NCBI GenBank assembly: GCA_900318255.1
Contig: ONJX01000008.1
Coordinates: forward strand, 1 to 64,000
Direction: 5' to 3'
DNA: 64,000 nt
Origin: an uncultured Prevotellaceae bacterium
Lineage (GTDB): Bacteria > Bacteroidota > Bacteroidia > Bacteroidales > Muribaculaceae
In this document: piece after piece, positions 42,791 to 51,433 of the stretch
Layout of the letters: each line of letters starts with the position of its first letter
Numbering within the stretch: position 1 is the stretch's first letter
Position numbers and translations under genes: made by a program
Notes under the pieces: model-generated
What the model was told of the DNA's origin: nothing
The model's input: only the letters and a program-made list of their open reading frames with translations
Databases searched by the model: none

Positions 42791-43537
42791 ATGGCAAAAG
42801 CAGATAATCAAGCAGTTAAGAGCAAGCGCGACAGTTTCTCGGAGCGACTGAAATCGAAATATCCCGACAGGGAATTTGCCGACGACGAGGCGTTATTTGG
42901 TCAGATTTCCGACGATTACGACGATTACGACAGTCAGCTGAGCGGCTACCAGGAGCGTGAGCAGAAGATTGCCGACATGTTCACCAGCGACCCTCGCTCG
43001 GCTCACTTTGTCACCACCTGGCGTGACGGTGGCGACCCTGTAGTGGAGTTTGTGCGCCGCTTCGGCAGTGACATCAAAGACCGTCTTGACGACCCCGAGT
43101 GGCAAGAAAAGCTTGCCGCCGCCAACAAAGACTTTGTGGAGCGTGTCGCCAAAGAGAAAGAGCTCGAGGAGATGTACGAGCAGAACATCGCCGAGACCAA
43201 GAACGTGATGGCGCAGTTCCAGCAGGACAACGGCCTTGACGACAGTCAGCTCGACGAGGTTATGGACTTCTTGAACAAGGTATATACCGACGCTGTTGTG
43301 GGCAAGTATGACCGTGCGAGCATGGAGATGGCGTTGAATGCCATTAACCATGACACGGACGTAGAAGATGCACTTGCTGAGGGCGAGGTTGCAGGCAAGA
43401 ACGCCAAGATTGACGAGAAGCTTCGCAGTCGCCAGAAAGGTGACGGCGTGAGCGCACTGAACGGTAAGAACATGCCAGCAGGCCAGCAGCGGAAACGTCC
43501 GATGAACATTTTCGATTATGCGGATGCAGCGAAGTAA
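42791..43537 (+). CDS. Capsid scaffolding-like protein
   Basis: 248 residues from the ATG at 42791. Very acidic and helical, with Asp-rich patches (ISDDYDDYDSQ, about 36-46), a central charged helix (VAKEKELEEMYEQNIAET, about 119-136) and a short basic C-terminus (QQRKRPMNIFDYADAAK). This composition and its place directly before the capsid gene are typical of scaffolding proteins. Its end overlaps a small frame that shares a motif with the capsid N-terminus. Confidence 0.65.
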   Translation: MAKADNQAVKSKRDSFSERLKSKYPDREFADDEALFGQISDDYDDYDSQLSGYQEREQKIADMFTSDPRSAHFVTTWRDGGDPVVEFVRRFGSDIKDRLDDPEWQEKLAAANKDFVERVAKEKELEEMYEQNIAETKNVMAQFQQDNGLDDSQLDEVMDFLNKVYTDAVVGKYDRASMEMALNAINHDTDVEDALAEGEVAGKNAKIDEKLRSRQKGDGVSALNGKNMPAGQQRKRPMNIFDYADAAK

Positions 43538-43700
43538 AGGTATAAGCGTAGAGTTTTCGACTCCCAAAACAGTTGAGCCATCAAAAGGCACGGCAGGGTT
43601 GAAGACTCGTTTAGGCGGGATCTGCACAACGGTCAGCATTCTCAAGGAGGCGGGCAAGGCCACAGGCAACGCAGGCCTCGTCAAGAAACACATAGGTTAA
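43518..43700 (+). CDS. Small protein sharing the capsid N-terminal motif
   Basis: 60 residues, overlapping the scaffold gene by 20 bases in another frame. AGLKTRLGGICTTVS (about 26-40) matches AGLETHVGGAPTTVS near the capsid N-terminus in 10 of 15 positions, preceded in both by V, charged residue, P. That similarity makes it likely to be a real gene. It may be a minor head protein or a peptide that competes for the same binding surface. No family known. Confidence 0.5.
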   Translation: MRMQRSKGISVEFSTPKTVEPSKGTAGLKTRLGGICTTVSILKEAGKATGNAGLVKKHIG

Positions 43701-43743
43701 ACTAGAAACTAGAAAATAAATAATAACTTTTAAAGAAGAAAAA

Positions 43744-45375
43744 ATGGCTGAACAAGTAACACTAACCCAGACTCAACAATCTGGAAGCGCAAGCACTCCG
43801 ACCGATGTTAAGCCCACGATGGGTGTCGGTTCCGCTGGTCTCGAGACCCACGTTGGCGGTGCACCAACCACCGTTTCAGGCGTTCAGAATGCCAGTGGCG
43901 GTATGGGCGAATTAGTATTGCCCGAAGTTGACAAACGAATTTTCATGTTTGAGCGTGACCAGAACGCATTGATGCAGTTGATGCTGATGGCCAAGCGAGT
44001 TAACGTTAAGTCGATGGAAGTAAAGCACTATGCCATCGACCAGGGCACACCCATTGTAACTGTCGCATCAATTAGCGGCAACGTTATCACCCTCGTCAAT
44101 GCCGACAAGGGCAAGGTTCGTGCCTACGACACCCTTATGGTTAAGGGCGTGAAAGGCTACAACTTTGTTACAGGCACTGGCAACGTGCTTAGCCGCCGTC
44201 CCCTTCAGCTCTTTGTCAAGAGCGTGAACAGCGACGACACTATCACTTGTGTTGCTCTCAACGGCGTGAAGCAAGCTGCCACCGACCAGTATGGCAACAT
44301 TCCAACAAGCACCAGTCCTGTTAGCTCCAACACTAACGTGATTGTTGCAGGCACCAAGCTAGTTCGCATGGCTAATGCTCTTTATGAAACCCAGAAATGG
44401 GTTGACCCCAACACCATCATTCCAGTACCCGACGAGCTGTACTTACAGAAGCGTGGCATGACCAGCATCGTATCGAAGTACCTTGCTGACCAGGTAATGG
44501 AGATTCCTTACGACGAGGCAGTAAAGGCCGAGGCACAGCTGCGTGAGTTCAAGGCAGCAGGCAACCGCACTCTGCTTATTTCTCAGCAGAACAAGATGAT
44601 GGTACGCTCCAGCATGGGCGACGACCAGTGGTGCTATACCACCAATGGCGTTCGTTGGCAGGTTAAGCGTGAGGTCAAGCACACTGGCGCATGGACTTAT
44701 GAGGACGTAATTGCCCTTATCAAGACCTACTACAACGGAGCCGACAAGCCCAAGAGCGGCATTTGGTTGGTAGGCGACAACCTTGCATTGTCACTCCAGC
44801 TTATTGACTGGAGCCAGCACCCCGAGGTCAAGATGGAGCCTTACACCAACGAAACTCTTGGTTGGAAGGTTACCCGCCTGACCAGCATCTTCGGAGAGTT
44901 GCAGATTAAGCTCGAGGAGACTCTGAACGACTGCGGCTACCACAACAGTGGTATCATCATTGGCGAGGACCGTCTCGTACACTATGTGCGTCGTGGCGAG
45001 TCGAGCTACACTGAGGACGTAGAGGGCGAGGAAGCTACTCGCAACGGTGTACTCGTGAGCGACGCTCTTGGCTTGAAAGGTAACTGCCACATTTGGGTCG
45101 ACGGCGACGACGATGACGACGACACCGCACCTGGCGCAGACGTATTCCGTCTGTGGAGCAGCTCCACCGCACCTACTAGTGCCGACCTTGAAGACGGCAT
45201 CATCTACGTCTTTGCCAACGCAATGACATTGACAGTCACTCACACTTCAGGTGGTAGCACAGTCACTGACCAGACCGTTACCGTCGAGGCTGGCGAGGCA
45301 TACAAGTACTCGGCAAGTGCCAACAGCAACGCTGGCGGCTGGATTAAGTTCTACGGACCAATTTCGGCTGAGTAA
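43744..45375 (+). CDS. Major capsid protein with a C-terminal added domain
   Basis: 543 residues. Order: a low-complexity N-terminus with AGLETHVGGAPTTVS (about 30-44), a capsid-like body (about 55-455), an acidic linker GDDDDDD (about 455-463), and a C-terminal beta-rich domain of about 80 residues with Thr-rich repeats (TLTVTHTSGGSTVTDQTVTV). The place after the scaffold, the size and a strong terminator at the end fit the major capsid protein. The extra C-terminal domain would decorate the outer shell. HK97 fold is presumed, not shown. Confidence 0.75.
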   Translation: MAEQVTLTQTQQSGSASTPTDVKPTMGVGSAGLETHVGGAPTTVSGVQNASGGMGELVLPEVDKRIFMFERDQNALMQLMLMAKRVNVKSMEVKHYAIDQGTPIVTVASISGNVITLVNADKGKVRAYDTLMVKGVKGYNFVTGTGNVLSRRPLQLFVKSVNSDDTITCVALNGVKQAATDQYGNIPTSTSPVSSNTNVIVAGTKLVRMANALYETQKWVDPNTIIPVPDELYLQKRGMTSIVSKYLADQVMEIPYDEAVKAEAQLREFKAAGNRTLLISQQNKMMVRSSMGDDQWCYTTNGVRWQVKREVKHTGAWTYEDVIALIKTYYNGADKPKSGIWLVGDNLALSLQLIDWSQHPEVKMEPYTNETLGWKVTRLTSIFGELQIKLEETLNDCGYHNSGIIIGEDRLVHYVRRGESSYTEDVEGEEATRNGVLVSDALGLKGNCHIWVDGDDDDDDTAPGADVFRLWSSSTAPTSADLEDGIIYVFANAMTLTVTHTSGGSTVTDQTVTVEAGEAYKYSASANSNAGGWIKFYGPISAE

Positions 45376-45398
45376 TCCCATTAAATCACCAAAACCGC

Positions 45399-45440
45399 AA
45401 GGACGGACGCAACATAATGCCGTCCGTCCTTGTTTCGTTT
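45399..45440 (+). terminator. Terminator after the capsid gene
   Basis: Perfect 11-bp stem AAGGACGGACG (45399-45409) with its complement (45421-45431), 11-nt loop, then GTTTCGTTT. Leaky termination here would give more capsid than downstream protein. Confidence 0.8.
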
Positions 45441-45455
45441 AAAAGAATACAGACT

Positions 45456-45944
45456 ATGAAAGTAAAAACATACGGAATCCATGGCCTATCGGAATGGCAT
45501 GGTAAAGTTAAAGCAGGAAGCATAGCGATAAATGTCTCGTTCACTGGTGGCACAGCGTCGCCTAGTGGTGCGCAACCAGCCTACTTCATGACAAAAGACC
45601 CCATCACTCAGTTTGTCATTGAAAACTCTAAGGAGTTCAAGCAGGGTTTCATCATCCTGGTAATGCAGCAAGAAGCTCCAGGCGACCACCCACGCATGGC
45701 AGTACCAAAAACGAAGGATGCACCGCAGCCGACTGGTGATGAGGAGACAGAGGCTAGTGAGGACGAGGTAGTAGTAACTGAGGCTTCTGAGGGCACTAAT
45801 ATCCAAAAGATAGTAGTTCCAAGTCTGGAGGATGCAAAGACTTATCTTGTAGAGAACTTTGGCATTAGTCGCACCAAGCTTCGCAGTCGTAAGCAGATTG
45901 AGGATGCGGCAGCTGCCAATGGAGTAAACTTCGTTTTCTCCTAA
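45456..45944 (+). CDS. Head-associated protein candidate
   Basis: 162 residues from the ATG at 45456. An N-terminal beta-rich part (about 1-75) is joined by an acidic linker (about 88-110) to a C-terminal helical part with LVENFGISRTKLRSRKQIED (about 131-150). The C-terminal FGI then Leu-Arg wording is like a short SAP or HeH helix-extended DNA-binding motif. It lies between the capsid and adaptor genes. No named family. Confidence 0.5.
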   Translation: MKVKTYGIHGLSEWHGKVKAGSIAINVSFTGGTASPSGAQPAYFMTKDPITQFVIENSKEFKQGFIILVMQQEAPGDHPRMAVPKTKDAPQPTGDEETEASEDEVVVTEASEGTNIQKIVVPSLEDAKTYLVENFGISRTKLRSRKQIEDAAAANGVNFVFS

Positions 45945-45961
45945 TGCACAATGCATAATAA
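45943..45961. repeat. TAATGCACAATGCATAAT repeat
   Basis: Lies on the stop codon of the gene before it; the same word follows other stops in this window, including on the chromosome at 14533-14596 (complement). Confidence 0.5.
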
Positions 45962-45969
45962 AAAAAGAC

Positions 45970-46635
45970 ATGGAATACAATGTGAGTGACATAGTGAGGG
46001 AGGCTAAGGTTGCGCTTGACGAGAATGTGGACAGCACACCCCTTAGTGGGCTTGGCGACATCGACACCTTGACGATGGTGGAGATTGTCGAGAGCAAGGT
46101 GGTGGCCGCTGCCAGGATCATCGAGACCAACGCACCTGCCCATCTGCTTGACTCGGGGCGTGCCTTCGGTGAGAGCATAGGCTGGGACGGTCAGCCCGGT
46201 TATGGTGCAGGATATATTCATCTGCCTGATGACTTTATGCGCCTGGTGTGCTTCCAGATGAGCGACTGGGACTATGCCGTGACGGTTGCCCTTGCCGAGG
46301 ACAGTCCGCTGTACCAGATGCAGCGCAGCCGCTTTGCCGGTGTGCGTGGCAACCCACAGAAGCCAGTGGTGGCGATCACGTCGCAGCCCATTGGGCTTGT
46401 GTTGGAGTTCTTTTCTTGTTATAGTGGCGAGAATGCCTTTATCAAAAAGGCTCGTTATATTCCTATTCCCAGGATCAAGAACGGCAAGATTGACTTGTGC
46501 GAGAAGCTGAAGCCAGCGGTAGTGTATTACACCGCCTACCTCAGTGCCTTGAGCCTGGGCGAGGGTGACGCAGCTGCTGCACTGCTCAGCACGGCGAGGG
46601 AACTGGCTGAGATTGCGGAGCAATCTCATGCATAA
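45970..46635 (+). CDS. Head-tail adaptor candidate
   Basis: 221 residues. N-terminal helices, then GAGYIHLPDDFMRLVCFQMSDW (shown here in part: YIHLPDDFMRLVCF, about 78-91), a mid beta section and a C-terminal helical part (KPAVVYYTAYLSALSL). A 'Leu-Pro-Asp-Asp-Phe-Met-Arg-Leu' strand is what I expect of adaptor proteins that sit under podovirus portals. It lies directly before the tail spike. The role is an inference from place and wording. Confidence 0.5.
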   Translation: MEYNVSDIVREAKVALDENVDSTPLSGLGDIDTLTMVEIVESKVVAAARIIETNAPAHLLDSGRAFGESIGWDGQPGYGAGYIHLPDDFMRLVCFQMSDWDYAVTVALAEDSPLYQMQRSRFAGVRGNPQKPVVAITSQPIGLVLEFFSCYSGENAFIKKARYIPIPRIKNGKIDLCEKLKPAVVYYTAYLSALSLGEGDAAAALLSTARELAEIAEQSHA

Positions 46636-46684
46636 TGCACAATGCATAATTGGGCTAACGCCTACTTTTCAATGCATAATAAAT
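46629..46684. repeat. Double copy of the CAATGCATAAT repeat around a small hairpin
   Basis: Two CAATGCATAAT copies flank GGGCTAACGCC (stem GGC/GCC) and CTACTTTT, filling the gap before the spike gene. Confidence 0.5.
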
Positions 46685-46693
46685 TAAATATTT

Positions 46694-49600
46694 ATGGCGA
46701 GTTATATAGATTTAAATGATTTGGGCAGTTTTGCCAATATTAATGCGCTGTGGGCGGCTTATCCCGAGGGTGGCCAGGAAGGCGACTACTGCACCATTGA
46801 CGGAGTTAAATACCGCTGGGACAAGTACGACCGCATGTGGGTTGCAGATCCTAACTTCGGACCTACTCCTGCACGGAAGGTAGAAACCTTCTATGGTGAC
46901 GTGAACATGCAGAACAACCTGACGGTGGCTGGTACCATCAGGGCTAAGGGTGTGAAGCAGCCCTGCGTGGGCTTGCATCCTACCGTTTCGGCACTTGAGG
47001 CTGCCTACCCTGACCCTGAGGTTGGCATGTGGGCAGTTGTCGGCGACACTATGCCAGGTCCCATCTACCGTTGCTCGACAGCAGGTGTATGGACTGCCAC
47101 TGGCGAGACAGGAGGAGTAGATGATATCGACCTGACCGACTATGCCCATGTGGCAGATGTCCCTGAGATTGCCGACAACCTCAAAACAGAAGACCCGCAG
47201 CAGGTGCTCAGTGCGAGGCAGGGATATGAGTTGGGCAACGATGTGGCCCCCATGAAGACGACTGACAGCTACACATCGTCAGACCTGCTGGACGGATATT
47301 GGAATATTGGGGTGGCTGTCAGTCAAGGCATCGCCGTAAGCACGACACGCCAAGCCAATCCTTCCCCCACTGCATCACCGTATCATCTATATAAGAGCCT
47401 GTGCATTCCTGTCAAGAGAGGAGACGTGGTAGCTGTGAACACAAATGGGCTATATTCGGCAAGGCCGTGGGCGGTGACGGATACCGACAGATTTATTCTT
47501 TCGACAACAGATGAGACGTATGGCGGCGTAACATCAGCGACACTCACCATTGAAGAAGACGGGTTTGTCTATGTCAACTGCGTTGCTGACGACGAAACGG
47601 TGACTACAAACAACATCAACGGGCTGGCTTCATTCAGTGTGACCAAGACTACCAACTACGCTGGCAATGTCAAGAAGGTCCCCAAGCTCGCAAGTCAGGC
47701 ACAGTCGCAGTACGGCGTGAAAGAGTATGATGCTGACTGCCTTAACCTCGACTATGCGTGGGCTAACGCTTTGTCGGTAGAGACTGTTGACATATACAAA
47801 GTGTACAATTCCTATCATGGGTGTCTTTTCTTCCCTGTTTACTGCGGCGACACGGTAGAGATAAATACAAAAGCCTACACAGCAGGCACTACGTCACAAG
47901 CGGGAGGCATCACGAATGGCGTGACATGGTGTGTGACGGACACCGCAAGGAATATAGTTTCTGCCGCAGAAGCTACAGACGATGCCGTAGAAGTGACATT
48001 GCACATAGAGCAGGATGGCTTTGTGTTCATCAACTGTGCCAATGACTATGAGGGCGAGAACGAGGAGAAGTTGTTTGCCGTGACGCACACCTACAACAAG
48101 GTGCGCAAGGAGACCGAACTCAGCGCCGAGCTTGACAAGCGCATAAACAATCCCACGGAAAACACGATGATTTTGTATTATGGCCACAGCGGGCGTGTGC
48201 GTTGGCGCCCCTCGGAATTGGAACATGTGCTTATACATACGCATACCACTGGAGAGAAGAAAGGTGTTACTGAATGGTTCTTTAACTCGCTGCTATATGT
48301 CGAGTTTGCGACAGGTTGGGGGAACGACGCCCGATCTTTCGGTTGGGGCCTTACGGCTGACAACTCCCGCCCAGCGACAAAGGCTGACTTTGAATGGCTG
48401 ATTGACAGGTACTTCTCGGAGGACCTTGTAGGCGGCGAGCATGAAGGCTTGAGAGCTTTAGAGGAGAAGATAGGGGACTTGAAAAAGACAATGGGTGTCC
48501 CTCCGAGACGCCACAAGGTAATCCTCACAATACCTATCCCGTATTATTATGTACACGGGAGCGACGACACAAGCTCAAACAACCATTGGGGCAAGTTGTA
48601 CAAGACCGACATACCGAGCTACAACGATGGTTGGGAAGAGGGCGACCCGTGGGCAGACATCTTCGGAGAATACGACACCTTGCTGTTTGACGTGGAATCA
48701 GAAGCCAAGGATGGTGAGTGTGCCGAGATGACGCTAAACACGTTGAAAGTCGACGGCGAGGTAATCAACAACCGCCCAATCATCATGAAATGGTTCATAG
48801 ATTGCGTCATTGAAAGATTCAATGCCAAGGACTACCAGAACATAGAACTTGCTGGGCTGTATTGGGTGGCCGAGTCTTTGACATATCCCCAGTATGTTAT
48901 CCAACCAAGCGGACAAGACCCCATCATAGGTGATATAAGTGAATACATTCGAGGCAAGGGGTTCAAGCTGTATTGGGTTCCTTTTAGGGACGCAAATGGG
49001 AGGTTTTCTCGGGCAGGCATAGACGAGACTTTTCTGCAAACTGCTTATGAATTTGACAAGGGCCTTTCGTTGACAAAAGAGGTGATGAGAAACGCCTACA
49101 AAGAAGCTGTGATGCATGGCATGGGCGTGGAGATCGAACTTGATGACACCATATTCTCAACATTAGGCGACCCCAGCGCAATCAACAACGCCAAGATGAC
49201 ACGCCTTGAGGAGTTGATGGAGGTGTGCGAGGAAGAGATGTTCTTCAACCGGGTTGACATTGCTTACTATTTCTCAGGCAAGATGCAGATATGGATGTCA
49301 CAATCGCCTGTAGAGCGAGTACGCAAGTTTATGGACAGGCTCTGTACATTAATAAACAACGTGGAGTCTTCGGCGACATCGCTTTCTCCTGCAATTGCAA
49401 CGAAGCAGGACACGCTGATTAGCGGCGCGAATATCAAGACCATCAATAATCAAAGCCTGTTAGGTAGTGGTAATATCACGATTCAAGGCGGTGGCGGTGG
49501 CAGTCAAATTCAGAGTGATTGGTCGCAGAGTGACAGTACACAAGTTGACTACATCAAGAACAAGCCGACTATACCTGCGGCTCAAGTGCAGAGCAACTGG

Positions 49601-50065
49601 AATGAGAGCAACACAAGTTCTAAGGCTTATATTCAGAACAAGCCTACGATACCCACTGTGCCGACCAACGTGAGTGCATTCACCAACGATGCGGGGTACT
49701 TGACGCAACACCAAAGCATAAAGACTGTAAATAATACCTCATTGGTTGGTAGTGGCAATATGAACCTTGCAAAGCCAGTCGGAGTGATTGCTGTAGCAGG
49801 CGCTACACCTACCCAGACGTTGAGTCCTAACACGTTCTACAAGTTCACTGGAGCGATCACAAGCCTAACCCTTACACTTGGTAGCGAGGTTAGCGGAATA
49901 ATGAATATCTACGCCTTCCGCTTCACGGCAGGTGTTGACAATCCGACCATCACACTCCCTCAAGGTGTGGTGATTAATCAGGACTTGAGCCTCAAGACTG
50001 GTGATGTGTGTGAGTTCAGTATTCAAGACAATTTAGCTTTGTTCTCCGTTTGGGGGGCAAGTTAA
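46694..50065 (+). CDS. Tail spike/fibre with DUF4855 domain
   Basis: 1,123 residues. N-terminal particle-binding-like part (about 1-150) with two GxYC-type strands; a middle beta section with two similar halves (about 180-300 and 340-460, each with TLTIEEDGFVYVNC or TLHIEQDGFVFINC); then a DUF4855 domain (about 490-880) opening with MILYYGHSGRVRW and with WFFNSLLYVEF, an acidic IELAGLYWVAES strand and KGFKLYWVPF, which look like a glycosidase barrel; then fibre repeats (IKTINNQSLLGSGNI, SDWSQSDSTQVDYIKNKPT) and a beta C-terminus. It should bind and perhaps cut surface glycans of the host. It ends in a six-G run one base out of frame with the next gene. Confidence 0.78.
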   Translation: MASYIDLNDLGSFANINALWAAYPEGGQEGDYCTIDGVKYRWDKYDRMWVADPNFGPTPARKVETFYGDVNMQNNLTVAGTIRAKGVKQPCVGLHPTVSALEAAYPDPEVGMWAVVGDTMPGPIYRCSTAGVWTATGETGGVDDIDLTDYAHVADVPEIADNLKTEDPQQVLSARQGYELGNDVAPMKTTDSYTSSDLLDGYWNIGVAVSQGIAVSTTRQANPSPTASPYHLYKSLCIPVKRGDVVAVNTNGLYSARPWAVTDTDRFILSTTDETYGGVTSATLTIEEDGFVYVNCVADDETVTTNNINGLASFSVTKTTNYAGNVKKVPKLASQAQSQYGVKEYDADCLNLDYAWANALSVETVDIYKVYNSYHGCLFFPVYCGDTVEINTKAYTAGTTSQAGGITNGVTWCVTDTARNIVSAAEATDDAVEVTLHIEQDGFVFINCANDYEGENEEKLFAVTHTYNKVRKETELSAELDKRINNPTENTMILYYGHSGRVRWRPSELEHVLIHTHTTGEKKGVTEWFFNSLLYVEFATGWGNDARSFGWGLTADNSRPATKADFEWLIDRYFSEDLVGGEHEGLRALEEKIGDLKKTMGVPPRRHKVILTIPIPYYYVHGSDDTSSNNHWGKLYKTDIPSYNDGWEEGDPWADIFGEYDTLLFDVESEAKDGECAEMTLNTLKVDGEVINNRPIIMKWFIDCVIERFNAKDYQNIELAGLYWVAESLTYPQYVIQPSGQDPIIGDISEYIRGKGFKLYWVPFRDANGRFSRAGIDETFLQTAYEFDKGLSLTKEVMRNAYKEAVMHGMGVEIELDDTIFSTLGDPSAINNAKMTRLEELMEVCEEEMFFNRVDIAYYFSGKMQIWMSQSPVERVRKFMDRLCTLINNVESSATSLSPAIATKQDTLISGANIKTINNQSLLGSGNITIQGGGGGSQIQSDWSQSDSTQVDYIKNKPTIPAAQVQSNWNESNTSSKAYIQNKPTIPTVPTNVSAFTNDAGYLTQHQSIKTVNNTSLVGSGNMNLAKPVGVIAVAGATPTQTLSPNTFYKFTGAITSLTLTLGSEVSGIMNIYAFRFTAGVDNPTITLPQGVVINQDLSLKTGDVCEFSIQDNLALFSVWGAS
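50052..50057 (+). other. Six-G tract at the spike stop junction
   Basis: The spike frame reads TGG GGG GCA AGT TAA. One added G changes this to TGG GGG GGC AAG TTA and continues, without a stop, into the next gene's frame, which begins at 50080. A read-through product of about 1,260 residues would result. Confidence 0.55.
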
Positions 50066-50079
50066 GAAAGGAGAGCCGA

Positions 50080-50481
50080 ATGAGTTTAGAGCTAAGACGA
50101 AGAGAGATGATGCAGGCAAGCGAAGATTACCTCAAGGGGTGGACAAAAGGTTATAGGATTGCCAACAATGGCACTCTTACGCCTTATGCTACATTCATAG
50201 CGTCTCCGCATATACCCATCCCTGCTGGCACTGAACGAATTGAAGTTTACCAACCGACAGAGTATAATAAGCCGAAGAATGTCCTTTGTCTTTTTTATGC
50301 AGATGGCACATTTCAAGATTTCTATTTCAACTACGGGCCAAACTGGAGAGTTAGGCAAACAACCCTCCCAAGCGGAGTTACAGAGATTAATGTGTCATTT
50401 CTCATAGCCGATGTAGATAACTGTTACATCAAGAACGTATATACGGGCGAATATATATGGAAAGGCAAGAATGTTGAATAA
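50080..50481 (+). CDS. Tail accessory protein, paralogue A
   Basis: 133 residues. N-terminal MSLELRRREMM, then a single beta-rich domain ending DVDNCYIKNVYTGEYIWKGK. The neighbour at 50563 has the same plan and the same end (IDNCYIKDL, LWKGKNV). Both look like exchangeable surface domains of a fibre tip, carbohydrate-binding in style. The start ATG follows the spike stop by 14 bases. The out-of-frame G tract upstream would fuse it to the spike if slipped by one base. Confidence 0.6.
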   Translation: MSLELRRREMMQASEDYLKGWTKGYRIANNGTLTPYATFIASPHIPIPAGTERIEVYQPTEYNKPKNVLCLFYADGTFQDFYFNYGPNWRVRQTTLPSGVTEINVSFLIADVDNCYIKNVYTGEYIWKGKNVE

Positions 50482-50497
50482 TTTAAAACTTGATAAT

Positions 50498-50566
50498 ATG
50501 TCTAACGAATTGAACACTAACGCATTAGGGGGGGTATCAGCCTCCTCGAAAGGAGAAGGGCGATGA
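50498..50566 (+). CDS. Short frame with a seven-G tract that opens into paralogue B when G is added
   Basis: ATG at 50498 begins MSNELNTNALGG, reaches seven G (50528-50534) and stops at 50564-50566. With eight G the same ATG would read NALGGGISLLERRRAMMGD and on through paralogue B. SLLERRRAMM matches the paralogue A start (SLELRRREMM), which shows the slipped frame is the ancestral one. As written, the stop TGA overlaps the ATG at 50563, so coupled reinitiation is the alternative. Confidence 0.55.
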   Translation: MSNELNTNALGGVSASSKGEGR

Positions 50567-50931
50567 TGGGGGATGTCAAGGAGACCGATTTGACTGGCTG
50601 GACTTTGGGGAAAGGCTTAACCACTGCGAATTATTACACAACAGACGAGCTGCTTTGCGTGTCACCATACTACGATGTGGCAGGTGGCGAGGAAATAGAG
50701 GTGGTGGTCTTCAACACTTACGATAATGACCATCAATGTAAGTTCATTGGTTTAAACAGCAATAATGGTAGAAACGTAAGCAGAACGATTTCCACTAAAC
50801 CAGTGATAATAGCATTGGGAAGTGATACAGTCAGATTTCGTGCTGTATGTATGCTTGCCTACATTGACAACTGCTACATAAAGGATTTAACTAACAACGT
50901 CTTTCTTTGGAAAGGGAAAAACGTAAAATAA
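50563..50931 (+). CDS. Tail accessory protein, paralogue B
   Basis: 122 residues as read from the ATG at 50563; the full form would start at 50498 (see the short frame upstream). A beta-rich single domain with IEVVVFNTYDN and the shared end YIDNCYIKDLTNNVFLWKGK. Homology to paralogue A is clear from N- and C-terminal motifs. It lies before a fibre-assembly-like gene. Receptor binding is an inference. Confidence 0.6.
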   Translation: MMGDVKETDLTGWTLGKGLTTANYYTTDELLCVSPYYDVAGGEEIEVVVFNTYDNDHQCKFIGLNSNNGRNVSRTISTKPVIIALGSDTVRFRAVCMLAYIDNCYIKDLTNNVFLWKGKNVK

Positions 50932-50940
50932 ACATAAACT

Positions 50941-51252
50941 ATGTTCACAAACGGAGAGAAAACAATAACTGGCAAGCGCATCACGGTTAACGGATGCGTT
51001 GTGCTGAACCCAAGCGAGGAACTGCTTGAGGAGCAAGGATGGCACAAGGTAGTGCCAAGCGAGCCGACACAAGCGCAGCTCAACGAGCAGCGCATCTGGG
51101 AGCTGAAAGACCAGCTCGCACAAGGTGACTATAAGATTATCAAGTGCACAGAGGCGCAGCTCATGGGCGAGCCGCTGCCTTATGACATCACCGCACTGGT
51201 GGCGGAGCGAAACGCCATGAGAGCCGAGATTAACGAGCTGGAGGCGCAGTAA
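50941..51252 (+). CDS. Tail-fibre assembly-like protein
   Basis: 103 residues. An N-terminal beta part (KTITGKRITVNGCVVLNPSE) is followed by a helical part with QLAQGDYKIIKCTEAQLMGE and LPYDITALVAERNAMRAEIN. This wording is typical of small proteins encoded just after tail fibres in Bacteroidales phages, likely chaperones or short base proteins. It closes the spike locus. No catalytic motif. Confidence 0.55.
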   Translation: MFTNGEKTITGKRITVNGCVVLNPSEELLEEQGWHKVVPSEPTQAQLNEQRIWELKDQLAQGDYKIIKCTEAQLMGEPLPYDITALVAERNAMRAEINELEAQ

Positions 51253-51279
51253 AAAAAGAGGCGACCTCTGTCGCCTCTT
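51251..51279 (-). terminator. Leftward terminator of the candidate RNA
   Basis: Perfect 10-bp stem AAGAGGCGAC (51256-51265) with its complement (51270-51279), 4-nt loop. On the minus strand the stem is followed by a run of seven U. No U-run follows on the plus strand. Confidence 0.75.
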
Positions 51280-51428
51280 CCCACAATGGGGAGTTAAAAA
51301 ATCGTCCCCTGCACATTCAAATCTATCTACCACAACAGACATGACTACCCAGCCCACTGGAGCGCAGGGGACGTAAGTCCTCGGCTTAGCGGACTGGGTT
51401 CATTGTTTAATAACGCGTATCTGTTGTG
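51253..51428 (-). ncRNA. Candidate structured RNA of about 175 nt
   Basis: A leftward -7 box (51434-51441) and a leftward terminator (51251-51279) bound a gene-free stretch with strong pairing. A 12-bp perfect stem joins 51328-51339 (TACCACAACAGA) and 51420-51431. Inside it, ACCCAG (51347-51352) pairs with CTGGGT (51394-51399), extended by ATGA/TCAT, and GGAC/GTCC (51369-51372/51377-51380) closes a 4-nt loop. GCAGGGGACG (51364-51373), inside the long stem, is also the perfect complement of CGTCCCCTGC (51303-51312) outside it, which would form a pseudoknot or a switch. No RNA family is recognised. Function unknown. Confidence 0.5.
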
Positions 51429-51433
51429 GTATG

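Noticed and set aside
46694-51252. A diversity-generating retroelement in the tail locus
   Set aside because: No reverse transcriptase or template/variable repeat pair was seen; variation here would come from G tracts instead.
51341-51376. An 11-codon rightward frame inside the candidate RNA
   Set aside because: Too short, with no supporting promoter on the plus strand; the structure and leftward signals explain the region better.
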